Shown here: piece by piece, positions 8,742 to 18,500 of the stretch
Layout of the letters: every line of letters starts with the position of its first letter
Numbering within the stretch: position 1 is the first letter of the stretch
From: a bacterium
GTDB taxonomy: Bacteria; Myxococcota_A; Bradymonadia; UBA7976; UBA1532
Assembly: GCA_030427205.1 (NCBI GenBank)
Contig: JAUHXC010000004.1
Span: forward strand, 248,001 to 312,000
Direction: 5' to 3'
Length of the DNA: 64,000 nucleotides
Notes under the pieces: generated by a model
Database searches by the model: none
What the model was told of the DNA's origin: nothing
Seen by the model: only the letters and a program-made list of their open reading frames with translations
Made by a program: the position numbers and the translations under genes

Positions 8742-9920
8742 ATGGTCAACTACAACATGCGCCTGGCTGCGGCGCTGCGGCTGCGCTACGGCTGCCATGT
8801 GGCGCTGGTGCAGACCGGCGGCGACAGCTATCTGCTCGCCCGGGACGGGCGGGCGGGGCGCGCCCATGACAATCAGGCCCCCGTCGTGCGGCTGCTGCAG
8901 AGCGAGCCGCGCACCTGCAAGAGCAAGATGATCTTCACCAGCCACGTGCCCAACCACGCCGAGAAGGGCATGGCGCGCATGTGCGGGGTGCGCTCGATCG
9001 GCTATCTGCAGGGCCCCACCGAGCGCTGGCACGACATGCGCCGCTCGGGCTACAGCGACACGCCGCAGACCGGCACCACCCTGGGCTATCGCGACTGGTT
9101 CAACCGGCCGCAGCTCGAGCGCAACCGCATCGTCGGCTGGCTGCGCAACCAGAACGTCCGCTATCAGTGGGCCGAGTCGGGGCGCGGGCGTCAGGGGGCG
9201 GGCACGACCGGGCCCGATGCCCGGCGCTTGATCACCGATCTCGGGTCGTTGGCGTCCCACGGGATCGACCAGACCGCCCGCGATACCGTCGGCATGCTGC
9301 TCGCGTTCGCCGTGGTCGAGGCGGTGCATGGCCGCTATCGCAACAACCCGCAGCGGGGGCGCGGCTACCACGGTCAGAACATCGGCGGGGTGCTCGTCGC
9401 CGGCGACGGGCGACTGCTGGCGTGGGGCGTCAATACCAACCTCGGCAATACGACGCTGCACGGCGAGGTCAACATCGTGCAGTGCTTCCAGAGCAAGACC
9501 GGCGGCGCGCAGCTGCCGTCGAACGGCACGCTCTACACCACCCTCGAGCCGTGTGAGATGTGCGCCGGCATGCTGCACGTCACCACGCCGGGCAACTTCC
9601 GGGTCGTCTGCGGCCAGGACGACCCGAACCTCGGCTGGACGGCCCTGCGCAACGGCAGCAAGGGCAACATGATGAGCACCACCCGCGGGCCGATCCTGCC
9701 CGGGGTGACCTGGGCCGATCTGCTCGCCGCCCGCCTGGGGGCGAGCGGTACATTCGCCACCCGCTTCCTCGAACAGGGCGAGACCGCCACGCTGCTCGGC
9801 GACGCCCACGTGATGCTGCACCACATGGCCAAGCTCTACCTGTCGGGCGACGCGCTCGCGCGCTGGCGCCAGACGCTGGTCGCCTTCCTCCAGAGCGTGC
9901 GCGGTGGCATGGGCGGCTGA
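8742..9920 (+). CDS. Zinc-dependent nucleotide/nucleic-acid deaminase, Bd3614-like
   Basis: A 392-residue protein starting at ATG 8742 behind GGGGAGG. The cytidine-deaminase-superfamily metal site is clear: H240-G-E242 in TTLHGEVNIVQCF, and P270-C271-E-M-C274 in TLEPCEMCAGML. The preceding strand NIGGVLVAGDGRLLAWGVNT and the spacing fit the superfamily. The overall shape is a long N-terminal region (~200 residues, with Cys and Tyr/Trp-rich segments such as CGVRSIGYLQGP) before the catalytic core. This resembles the Bd3614-like deaminases described in predatory and social bacteria, some of which are linked to toxin or conflict systems. No signal peptide or obvious immunity gene is present. It may act on free nucleotides or on RNA/DNA; sequence alone does not say. 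Confidence 0.85.
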   Translation: MVNYNMRLAAALRLRYGCHVALVQTGGDSYLLARDGRAGRAHDNQAPVVRLLQSEPRTCKSKMIFTSHVPNHAEKGMARMCGVRSIGYLQGPTERWHDMRRSGYSDTPQTGTTLGYRDWFNRPQLERNRIVGWLRNQNVRYQWAESGRGRQGAGTTGPDARRLITDLGSLASHGIDQTARDTVGMLLAFAVVEAVHGRYRNNPQRGRGYHGQNIGGVLVAGDGRLLAWGVNTNLGNTTLHGEVNIVQCFQSKTGGAQLPSNGTLYTTLEPCEMCAGMLHVTTPGNFRVVCGQDDPNLGWTALRNGSKGNMMSTTRGPILPGVTWADLLAARLGASGTFATRFLEQGETATLLGDAHVMLHHMAKLYLSGDALARWRQTLVAFLQSVRGGMGG

Positions 9921-9933
9921 CCGGCCGCGGCGC

Positions 9934-11274
9934 TCAGCCGCCGTGGGTGGCCAGCGCCTCCTTCATCGAGGTCATCGCGACCCCGCGCAGCCACTCCAGA
10001 TCGACGCTCTGGTGTGCCTCGCAGATGAACCACGGCTCGCGGCTGTCGGGCTCGAGCATGATGCCATGCCGGATGCAGTTGCGGGCGAACTCGGCGTACA
10101 GCTCGGACTGCGTCGCCTTCCAATCGCGGTAGTTCTGCGGCACGACCGGCCCCAGGTGCACCCCGAACATCGCCGGCGGGCCGGCGAATTGATGGGTCAG
10201 GTCGAAGTGGGTGAACACCTCGCCGAGCACGTCGCGGATGGCCGCGCCGACCCGATCGATCGTCTTCAGCGCGTCGGTATTGGCCAGGATGTCCAGCGTC
10301 GCCCGCGCCGCGCTGAGACCGATGAGGTTGCCGGTGTAGGTGCCGCCGTGCACCACGCCGCCGTCGTGCCCGATGGCGTCCATCACCTCGGCCCGCCCGC
10401 CGAACGCGGCCACCGGGTAGCCATTGCCCATCGCCTTGGCGTAGGTCGTCAGATCCGCGTAGACCCCGTAGAGCTGCTGGGCGCCGCCCGGCGCGACGCG
10501 GAAGCCGGTCTTGACCTCGTCGACGATCAGCAGCGCGCCGCGGTCGTCGCACGCCTTGCGCAGGTGAGCCATGTATTCGTCGGTCGACGCGATGCTGCCG
10601 GCGTTGCCTTGAATGGTCTCGATGACCACCGCCGCGACGTCTCCTTCGAACGTCGCGAAGGCCCGTTCGAGGGCCTCGACGTCGTTGAGCGGCACGAACG
10701 CGCTCAGATCGCGGGTGCGGCGGGGGATGCCGCGGCCGAAAGCGACGATGGGCGGCTCCTCGCCCGACGCGGCGTCCCACGCCTCGAGGTCCGACTTCCA
10801 CATCATCTCGTCGTAGAGCCCGTGGAAGCCGCCCTCGACCTGGATGATGTGATCGCGGCCGGTATAGCCCCGCGCCACCCGCACCGCGCCCATGACCGCC
10901 TCGGTGCCCGAGTTGGCGAAGCGCACCTTCTCGATCTGCGGGCACAGCCGCTTGATCAGCTCGATGACCTCGACCTCGACGTCCGACGAGAAGCCGCAGG
11001 TCGTGCCGCGCTCTTTGATCGTGCGCACCACCGCGTCGTCGACCCGATCGTCGCGGTAGCCGAGGATGATCGGCCCGTAGCCCAGGCGGAAGTCGACCCA
11101 CGTATTGCCGTCGAAGTCGGTGAGCGTGCCGCCCTTCATCGTATCGACGAAGATCGTCTGATCCTCACCCCAGTAGCGATAATTCTCCGCGACGCCCATC
11201 GGCATGTGCTGGCGGGCGCGGGCGAGCCGCTCGGGGCGGGACTTGCCGGGAAACGGTCGGCGTGGTGCAGTCAT
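9934..11274 (-). CDS. Class III PLP-dependent aminotransferase (glutamate-1-semialdehyde aminomutase-like)
   Basis: A 446-residue fold-type I PLP enzyme. I place the start at ATG 11274 (MTAPRRPFPG) behind AAGGA; the longer frame upstream overlaps the divergent gene. Key segments: FANSGTEAVMGAVRVAR (phosphate binding), GGFHGLYDEM, VDEVKTGFR with D252, and TTYAKAMGNGYPVAAFGG with K280 as the PLP Schiff-base lysine. It is longer and more divergent than typical HemL, and no other heme genes are nearby. A relative acting in secondary or amino-acid metabolism is therefore as likely as 5-aminolevulinate synthesis. It is divergent from the gamma-glutamylcyclotransferase gene, with only 27 bp between starts. 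Confidence 0.9.
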   Translation of the reverse strand: MTAPRRPFPGKSRPERLARARQHMPMGVAENYRYWGEDQTIFVDTMKGGTLTDFDGNTWVDFRLGYGPIILGYRDDRVDDAVVRTIKERGTTCGFSSDVEVEVIELIKRLCPQIEKVRFANSGTEAVMGAVRVARGYTGRDHIIQVEGGFHGLYDEMMWKSDLEAWDAASGEEPPIVAFGRGIPRRTRDLSAFVPLNDVEALERAFATFEGDVAAVVIETIQGNAGSIASTDEYMAHLRKACDDRGALLIVDEVKTGFRVAPGGAQQLYGVYADLTTYAKAMGNGYPVAAFGGRAEVMDAIGHDGGVVHGGTYTGNLIGLSAARATLDILANTDALKTIDRVGAAIRDVLGEVFTHFDLTHQFAGPPAMFGVHLGPVVPQNYRDWKATQSELYAEFARNCIRHGIMLEPDSREPWFICEAHQSVDLEWLRGVAMTSMKEALATHGG

Positions 11275-11301
11275 GGCGTCCTTCGGCGGAGGTGAGCCGC
11301 G

Positions 11302-11655
11302 GTGCTGGTATTCGTCTACGGCTCGTTGATGAGCGGCGAAGAGTATCACGGCCCATTGGCCGGATCAGCCCGTCTCGGGCCCTTCGAAACCGCGCCCGAG
11401 TGGCACTTCTGGGATCTCGACGGCTACCCGGCGATGACCCCGGGCGGCGCGCGGGCCGTCGAGGGCGAGGTGTATCGCATCGACCCGGTGACCCTCGCCG
11501 AGCTCGACCGCATCGAAGAGGTGCCGACCCTCTATCAGCGGGCGACCCTCGAGACCCCGTGGGGGCCGGCGCAGGTGTATGTCGTCGGTCGGCGGCCGGC
11601 CGACGCGCGCCCGCTGCCGCCCGGTCGCTGGCGCCCCGAGACCCACCGCGCCTGA
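11302..11655 (+). CDS. Gamma-glutamylcyclotransferase-fold protein
   Basis: A compact 117-residue GGCT-like/AIG2-type protein. GTG 11302 lies behind GGAGGTGA. The N-terminal VFVYGSLMSGEEYH contains the YGSL substrate-binding loop. The central VEGEVYRIDPVTLAELDRIEE carries the candidate catalytic Glu, followed by LYQRATLETPWG. Members release 5-oxoproline from gamma-glutamyl peptides or amines, or act as house-cleaning enzymes; the exact substrate is not determinable. The family is usually ~110-180 residues, so this is a minimal version. Confidence 0.9.
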   Translation: MLVFVYGSLMSGEEYHGPLAGSARLGPFETAPEWHFWDLDGYPAMTPGGARAVEGEVYRIDPVTLAELDRIEEVPTLYQRATLETPWGPAQVYVVGRRPADARPLPPGRWRPETHRA

Positions 11656-11733
11656 CCGCGCCCGAGCGCCGCTTGACCGGGCCCCGTCGCCCGGCGTCCA
11701 ATGCCGCGGCCAAGAGAGCCTCGGGAGACCGCC

Positions 11734-14700
11734 ATGATCGAATCCGCAACGGGCCGCGCGCCCCGTCTGCTCGCCGTCTGCGCCTTGCTGGCGGGCGCGG
11801 CGCTCGCCGCCTGCGACGACGGTACGCCGACGACCGCGGTCACCGTGGACGCCGTTGTCGACCGCGACGCCGAGCCGCCGGCCGACCTGGGCCCCGTGGC
11901 GGACGTGGCGCCCGACGCCGGGCCGCCCGCGCTCGTACCCCGCTTCGACCCGGCGGCGCAGGCCGACGACTTCTACGCGACCCCGTGGCCGTCGGACGCG
12001 CGGCTGACCGCCGCCGGCACGCCCGACCTCTCCGGCTTCACCGTCGACCGGCCGACGCTGGCCCGTATCGTCGAAGAGATAGAGACCCGGGTCACCGGCT
12101 TCGCGACCATGCCGATCGTCTACATCGCATTCGACGGCGACATCTCCGACGTGCCGCTGCCGACGCCCGCCGACTCGCTCGACCCGCAGAGCACGCTGCA
12201 ACTCATCGAGCTGGGTGAACAGTGCGGCCGGCGGATCCCCATCGAGAGCCTGGTGCGGGTCGAGGGCGACCGCTTCATCCCGGCCAATACGCTGCAGATC
12301 AAGAACACCGTCGGCACCGTGCTCGAGCCCGGCGTGGCCTATGGCCTGGTGGTGCTCGATCACTTCGCCCGGCCCGACGGCACCGCGATCCGTCGGCCGG
12401 CGGCCTTCGCCGACGCCCTGGCCGGCGAGGCCTCGGTCTGGGGCGCCGTCCTGCAGCCCTTGCGTGACTGCGCCGAGGCCGCCGACCTCGATCTCGAGCG
12501 GGTCGCGGTGGCCACCGTCTTCACCCCCCATGACCCGACGGCCGAGCTGCGGGCGATGCGCGACCGGGTCATGGATCCGAACCAGATCGAGACCCGCCCC
12601 CCCGCCAGCCTCGAGCCCGACTTCGCCTGGAGCCGCCGCCGGCTGAACCTGCGCACCCACAGCGGCCTGGTCGAGTTCCCGGTCTTCCAGGACGGCGTGA
12701 CCCCCTACGTCGGCGTCGGCGGCGGCTTCGTGCTCGACGCGGACGGCGCGCCCACCGTGCAGCGCTGGGAGCCGGTGCCCTTCGCCGTCGCCTGGCGCGA
12801 GCTGGAAGACCCGCCCGCGCGGCGGCCGGCCCTCGTCTTCATCGACGGCACCGGCTGGGAGCCGTGGAGCCACCTCTACAGCGGCTGGCTCAACCGCACC
12901 CTCGACGCCGGCTTCGTGGTGTTCTCGTTCATGCCGCAGTTCCACGGCGAGCGGGCGGGCGTGCTCGGCGGGCCCGAGCTGCCCTCGTTCAACTTCTTCA
13001 ACCCCACCGCCGGGCGCAGCAACTTCCGCCAGCAGGCCGCCGAGACGAGCTACTTCCTGCGGGTCATCCGCGAGCAGCTCGTCGACCTGCCGGCGCTGCC
13101 GCCCTTCGACGCCGAGCGCATCGTCTACGGCGGCCACTCCCAGGGCGCGCTGGCTGGCGCGCTCACCGCGGCGGTCGAGTCGCAATACGCGGCCTATGTC
13201 TTCAGCGGCCTCAGCGCCTACCTGACCCTGACCATCCTCAACCGGGAAGACCTGCTCGACTTCGAGGTCGCGGTGCGCGGCGTGCTCGGCGTCGACGACG
13301 AGATGGACCTCTACACCCCCGCGCTGCACCTGATGCAGCTGGGCAGCGACGTCGTCGACCCGCACAACTTCGCCCGGTTCTGGCGCGGCAGCGCGCAGGT
13401 GCCCGACGGCAACCACGTCTTCGTGATCAACGGCTACACCGACGACACCACCACGCCCCGCGGTATGGACCACCTGACCATCGGCGCCGACATCCCCACC
13501 TTCGACCCGCCCGGCTGGCAGATCGATCCGTTCGGCATCGGCGCGCCGCCGGTCGTCAGCCCGCCGGTGCAGGGCAATACCACCGCGCAGTCGGGGCGCC
13601 CGCTGACGCTGGCGACCTATATGGACAGCCACCAGGGCCACTTCACGGTGTATCGGCTCGCCGTGCTGCAGCGCATGACCCTCGGCTTCTGGCTCGACGC
13701 GCTGGCCGGCGAGGTGCCCCGGCTGCTGGCGAGCAGCGAGCTGTTGTGCGGCGACGGGCAGGACGGCGACGGCGACGGCGCGATCGACTGCGATGACGAC
13801 GACTGCGTCGGCCGCGAGCCGTGCCTCGAGGTGGTCTGCGACGACGAGCGCGACCTCGACTTCGACGGGCTGACCGACTGTGACGACCCGGACTGCGTCG
13901 ACACCGAGGTCTGTCAGGAAGAAGACTGCGGCGATGGCATCGACGATGACATGGACGGGCTGGTGGACTGCGCCGATCCCGGCTGCGCCGCCCGCGCCCC
14001 GTGCGCCGAGTCGATCTGCGACGACGGCGAGGACGACGACGGCGACGGGCTGGTGGACTGCGCCGACGACACCTGCGTCGGCCGCCGCGAGTGCCTCGAG
14101 TTCAACTGCGCCGACCTGCGCGACAACGACCGGGACGGGGCGGTGGACTGCGCCGACGACGAATGCCTCGGCGCCCTGGTCTGCCCCGAGCCATCCTGCG
14201 ACGACGGCGCCGACGAGGACGGCAACGGGCTGACCGACTGCGACGACCCCCGCTGCTTCGGCTCAGAGGCCTGCCCCACGCCCGCCGAGATGGTCTGCGA
14301 CGATGGCATCGACGATGACATGGATGGCATGGCCGACTGCGCCGATCCCGACTGCGCGGTCTTTGCGGCCTGCCGCCCCGAAGGCATCTGCGCCGACGGC
14401 GATCTGGGCAGCGCGGTGGGCATCGCGGTCTTCCAGGGCACGCTCGAAGAAGGCAGCGACGATCTGCCGCCGGGGGACTGCACCCGCCTCGGCTCGGGCA
14501 AGGACGCGCCGGAGCTGACCCTGCGCTGGACCGCGCCCGCCGATGGCATCTACCAGCTCAGCACCCAGGGGTCGCGGGGCGACACCGTGATGGTGCTCTA
14601 TCGCGACGACTGCGATCCTCTGGGCGAGTTCGGCTGCAACGACGACCTGCCCGGCGTACGCACGTCGGGCATCCGCCTCGAGATCGACGCCGGGCAGACG

Positions 14701-14781
14701 GTGGTCATCGGCGTGCACAGCTACGAAGACGACACGACAGGGCCCGTCGCGCTGCACATTTTCGAGGCGCCCGCGCCCTGA
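11734..14781 (+). CDS. Large surface lipoprotein with alpha/beta-hydrolase-like region, Cys/Asp repeats and PPC-like tail
   Basis: A 1015-residue protein starting at ATG 11734 behind GGGAGA. The signal ends in the lipobox ALAAC. Residues ~60-650 form a globular region with a nucleophile-elbow motif YGGHSQGALAG (S469), as in lipases and esterases; a matching Asp and His were not assigned. Residues ~668-885 are about seven short repeats of the type C-D-D-G-x-D-D-D-x-D-G-L-x-D-C-x-D-P-x-C, probably calcium-binding and disulfide-linked. Residues ~895-1015 resemble a pre-peptidase C-terminal (PPC) beta-sandwich (LTLRWTAPADGIYQLSTQGS). It is a likely secreted hydrolase or adhesin anchored by lipid. 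It begins a plus-strand series that continues into the conflict genes. Confidence 0.8.
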   Translation: MIESATGRAPRLLAVCALLAGAALAACDDGTPTTAVTVDAVVDRDAEPPADLGPVADVAPDAGPPALVPRFDPAAQADDFYATPWPSDARLTAAGTPDLSGFTVDRPTLARIVEEIETRVTGFATMPIVYIAFDGDISDVPLPTPADSLDPQSTLQLIELGEQCGRRIPIESLVRVEGDRFIPANTLQIKNTVGTVLEPGVAYGLVVLDHFARPDGTAIRRPAAFADALAGEASVWGAVLQPLRDCAEAADLDLERVAVATVFTPHDPTAELRAMRDRVMDPNQIETRPPASLEPDFAWSRRRLNLRTHSGLVEFPVFQDGVTPYVGVGGGFVLDADGAPTVQRWEPVPFAVAWRELEDPPARRPALVFIDGTGWEPWSHLYSGWLNRTLDAGFVVFSFMPQFHGERAGVLGGPELPSFNFFNPTAGRSNFRQQAAETSYFLRVIREQLVDLPALPPFDAERIVYGGHSQGALAGALTAAVESQYAAYVFSGLSAYLTLTILNREDLLDFEVAVRGVLGVDDEMDLYTPALHLMQLGSDVVDPHNFARFWRGSAQVPDGNHVFVINGYTDDTTTPRGMDHLTIGADIPTFDPPGWQIDPFGIGAPPVVSPPVQGNTTAQSGRPLTLATYMDSHQGHFTVYRLAVLQRMTLGFWLDALAGEVPRLLASSELLCGDGQDGDGDGAIDCDDDDCVGREPCLEVVCDDERDLDFDGLTDCDDPDCVDTEVCQEEDCGDGIDDDMDGLVDCADPGCAARAPCAESICDDGEDDDGDGLVDCADDTCVGRRECLEFNCADLRDNDRDGAVDCADDECLGALVCPEPSCDDGADEDGNGLTDCDDPRCFGSEACPTPAEMVCDDGIDDDMDGMADCADPDCAVFAACRPEGICADGDLGSAVGIAVFQGTLEEGSDDLPPGDCTRLGSGKDAPELTLRWTAPADGIYQLSTQGSRGDTVMVLYRDDCDPLGEFGCNDDLPGVRTSGIRLEIDAGQTVVIGVHSYEDDTTGPVALHIFEAPAP

Positions 14782-14859
14782 AAATACACGCCGGGCAACT
14801 ATTTTTGACCGTGCCGGACGGGTTCTCTACCGTATGCGGACACGCTGCCCGGGGGGAAC

Positions 14860-15402
14860 ATGCCCAAGCCCAAGCCCAAGAAGCTCGGATTCGGATCGGC
14901 GCTGGCCAAAGCGGCCCGCAGTCAACGGGTCTTCTATAAGAAGTCGCTGTGGGACGACTCGCATCTGGTCGGTAACAACCAGCTCGGCGACGGCCGGGTC
15001 AAGGCCGCCCGGGCGATCACGATCCTCGGAAATACGCTGACGCTGGGGCTGTGGCACATCCCGGCCATCGGCATCGGCGCCGTGCGCAACATGCATCGGC
15101 GCGGTCGACAGCGGCACCGCTACAACAAGCAAGAGGCCATCCAGCAGCGCTTCGACGTCACCTTCGGCGGCATGTTTCTGCATCAGCTCAAGCAGATCCA
15201 GGCCGATTACGAGGTCTCCCATAGCCAGGCGAAGCAGTTCGCCAACCAGCTCCGGTACCGGCTGAACATTCAGGACAGGCCCGCGGGGCACCCCTACGGG
15301 AGCGACCCGTACTTCCTCGAGGCCTACGCGGCGTTCGAGGCCGACCTGCGCGCCGATCCAGGGGTCGAGCGGCTCTTCCAGGAGTGGGCGCCCGACGCCT
15401 GA
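14860..15402 (+). CDS. Conserved-looking hypothetical protein
   Basis: A 180-residue protein starting at ATG 14860 behind a GGGGGGAA site. The N terminus is very basic (KPKPKKLGFGSALAKAARS). One hydrophobic segment (ITILGNTLTLGLWHIPAIGIGAV, ~residues 50-72) could be a membrane segment, followed by an Arg/His-rich patch and a helical C-terminal half. I do not recognise the family. The short AT-rich stretch just upstream (14781-14812) may hold a promoter. Confidence 0.7.
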   Translation: MPKPKPKKLGFGSALAKAARSQRVFYKKSLWDDSHLVGNNQLGDGRVKAARAITILGNTLTLGLWHIPAIGIGAVRNMHRRGRQRHRYNKQEAIQQRFDVTFGGMFLHQLKQIQADYEVSHSQAKQFANQLRYRLNIQDRPAGHPYGSDPYFLEAYAAFEADLRADPGVERLFQEWAPDA

Positions 15403-15515
15403 CGCCCGCTGCCCTCCAGGCGCGGCCTGGTAAAAGACGCCCACCCCACGGACCAATCCCACTTGTGCGGTCATCGACCGCGCTCCACCATGCGCAGGTC
15501 TCGTGGGAGTCGGTC

Positions 15516-18500
15516 ATGTCCATACGCACCATCGGTTTCGTTCTGTTCATCGGGGGCTTCGCCCTCGCCTGTGACCCGGGCACCGAGCCCGCCGATCCGC
15601 CGGATGCGGCCGACGCGGCGCTGCCCGACGACGGCGGCGAGGCCGGCATGGGCGGCGAAGGGGGGACCGCGGGTGCCGGTGGTGAGGCCGGCATGGGCGG
15701 AGAAGGCGGCGAAGGTGGAGCCGGCGGCGAGGCCGGCACGGGCGGCGAGGGCGGAGCCGGCGGTCAGGCGGGCGAAGGCGGCGCAGGCGGTGCCGCGGGC
15801 ATGGGCGGCGAGGGCGGCGTCCAGGTCGTGCTCGAGTCCTTGCGGGTCACCGCCGACAGCGAACGTCTGGTGGTGGGCCAGACCGCGCGGCTGATCGCCA
15901 CGGGCATCTACAGCGACGGCGCCGAGGCCGATCTGACCGCCGACGCCCGCTGGTCCAGCGACGGCCCGGCGCTGGCCATCGGCGCGCTGCTCGACGACGG
16001 GCAGGAGGTCGTCGCGCTCGAGGCCGGCGGCGCACGGGTCCAAGCCGAGGTCGACGGCGTCGTGGGCCAGCTCGAACTCACCGCCGAGGCCCTCGCCGCC
16101 GTCGCGGTGCGGGTCGAGCCCGAGGCGCTGGTGTTGCCCGCCGGCGGCACCGCCGAGCTGCGCGCCTTCGCCCGCTTCAACGACGACAGCGAGGCCGAGG
16201 TGACCCGCCTCGCCACCTGGCGCAGCATCAACCCGCTGGTGGCCACTGTCTCCGACGACGACGCCGATCGGGGCACGGTGACCGGCGTGGCGCCCGGCTC
16301 GACGCGGGTGACCGCCACCTACGATGGGCGGGTCTCGAGCCCCGTCGACGTCGAGGTGGGCGCCGCGGCGCTGGCCGAGCTGACGCTGGCCCCGGCCGAC
16401 GCCGCGGGCGCGGTGGGCGAGACTGTGACCTTCACCGTGACCGGCCGCTTCGCCGACGGCGCGCTGCGCGACCTGACGGCTCAGGCCGAGTTCGCCGCCG
16501 AGCCGGCCCTGGTGCTCTTCGACGGCGCGCCCGGACAGGCCCGTCTGGTCGCCGCGGGCGAGGCGGCCGTGACCGCGACCGTGGGCGACGTCACCTCGGC
16601 GCCGAGTCGGCTCACCGTGGCGCCGCCGCGGCCCGTGGCGCTGGCGATCGAGGGCGGCCCCGCGGCGATCCCCGTCGGCGGCGAGGCCCGCTTCACCGCC
16701 TCGGCGACGTTGTCTGACGGCAGCCGGGCCGACGTCACCGATCAGGTCGAGTGGCGCGCGGACGACCCGACGGTGGTGCGCATCGAAGGCGGCGTCGCCA
16801 CCGGCCTGCGGGTCGGCGCGACCGCTGTCAGCGCTGTCCTCGACGGCCTCGAGAGCCCGCAACTGCCGCTCCTCGTCGAGGAGGCGCCGCTGGATCGCAT
16901 CGAGATCGAGCCGGCGATGCCCGCGGTGGTGGCCGGGCGCAGCGTGCAGCTCAACGCCACGGCGGTCTACGCCGACGGCGCGCGGCAGGACGTCACGGCC
17001 ATCGCGGCCTGGGACAGCGACGACCCCGCGTTGGCCACCGTCGGTGACGGCCCCGAGGGCGGGCGGGTCAGCGGGCTCGCCGCGGGCGACGTGCGCGTCA
17101 CCGCGACGCTCGACGGCGTCGTCGGTGCGGTCGTGGTCATGGTCTCCGCCGCCGAGCTCGACGCGGTCGTGGTCACGCCCATCGACGGGCGGCTGATCGT
17201 CGGCGAGACCCTGGCCTACACCGCCACCGCGACCTTCTCCGATGGGGCCACGCTCGACGTCAGCGAAGAGGCCCAGTGGACCATCGGCGACGAGGCCGTC
17301 GCCACGGTCTCCAACCGGCCGGGCGAGCGGGGCGTGGTCACCGCGTTGGTCGTCGGCGAGACGACGGTCCGGGCGACCTACGACGGTCAGCTCTCGGCGC
17401 CCGCCGCGGTCGTCGCGCTGCCGATCCCCAACGTGGCCCCCGAGGCGGTGCTCGTCTGCCCCGACATCGGCCGCGAGGGCATCGCGCTCGACTTCTCCGG
17501 CGAGGGCTCGCGGGACGTCGACGGCGCGATCGTCAGCTACACCTGGGCCTTCGGCGACGGCGAGACGGTCGCCGGCCCGCAGCCGCTGGTCAGCTACACC
17601 TACGGGGCCGGCGGGCGCTTCACCGTCGAGTTGACCGTCGAAGACGACGAGGGCGCCCGCGCCACCGCCCGCTGCGACGTCGAGGTCACCTCGGCGGCGG
17701 CGCCCACGGTGCGCTTCATCCGGCCGCAGGGCGTGCGCGAGACGACCCAGGGCGAGGTGATCGAGGTGCTCGTCGACGCCCGCGCCGGCGCGGGGCGCAA
17801 CATCGCCGGCGTCGCGCTGCTGCTCGACGGCGAAGAGGTCGACACCGCCGAGCAGCCGCCCTACGAGATGCAGGTCGAGATCCCGCTCGAGGCCGAGACC
17901 GGCGCGACGCTGCGGTTGGTGGCCCGCGCGGTGGACGATACCGGCGAGGCCGCCTCCAGCGCGCCGGTGCTGCTCGACGTGCGCAACGCCCCGCCGATCC
18001 CGCTGTTCGTCGCGGTGCCCACCGACCTGCGCCGGGTCACCGTCGACGCCGGCGGGGTCACCGACGACACCACGCCCGGCGAAGAACTCGAGGTCCGCTG
18101 GGACTGGGAGGACGACGGCCAGTTCGATACGCCGTTCGACACCGTCAAGACCGCCGCCCACGAGTACCCCGAGCAGGGCGTCTACACCATCCGCATGCAG
18201 GTGCGGGACAACGTCGGCCAGCTCGCCAGCCTGACCCGCACCGTCGAGTTCGCCGACCAGCGGGTCGTCTTCGGCGACATCGAGAGCCAGGTCTGGTCGG
18301 GCACGATCATCATCACCGGCGACGTGCGGCTGCTGCCGGGGCATACCCTGACGGTCACCGCCGGCACCCAGGTGCAGTTCGCCGCCGTCGACCAGGACGG
18401 CGACGGCCTCGGCGATTACGACCTGACCATCAACGGCCAGATGTTGGTACAGGGCGAGCCCGATCGGCCGGTGGTCTTCACCGTCTTCGGCGAGGACGAC

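Noticed and set aside
10565..10590. CAGGTGAGCCATGTATTCG inside the aminotransferase gene resembles the dispersed repeat
   Set aside because: It lies in a conserved coding stretch and is explained by codons. A single such match over 30 kb is compatible with chance.
15640..15830. Gly-rich repeat suspected to be a separate collagen-like or PE-PGRS-like gene
   Set aside because: It is in frame with the signal peptide and the Ig-like domains, and is the stalk of the same lipoprotein.
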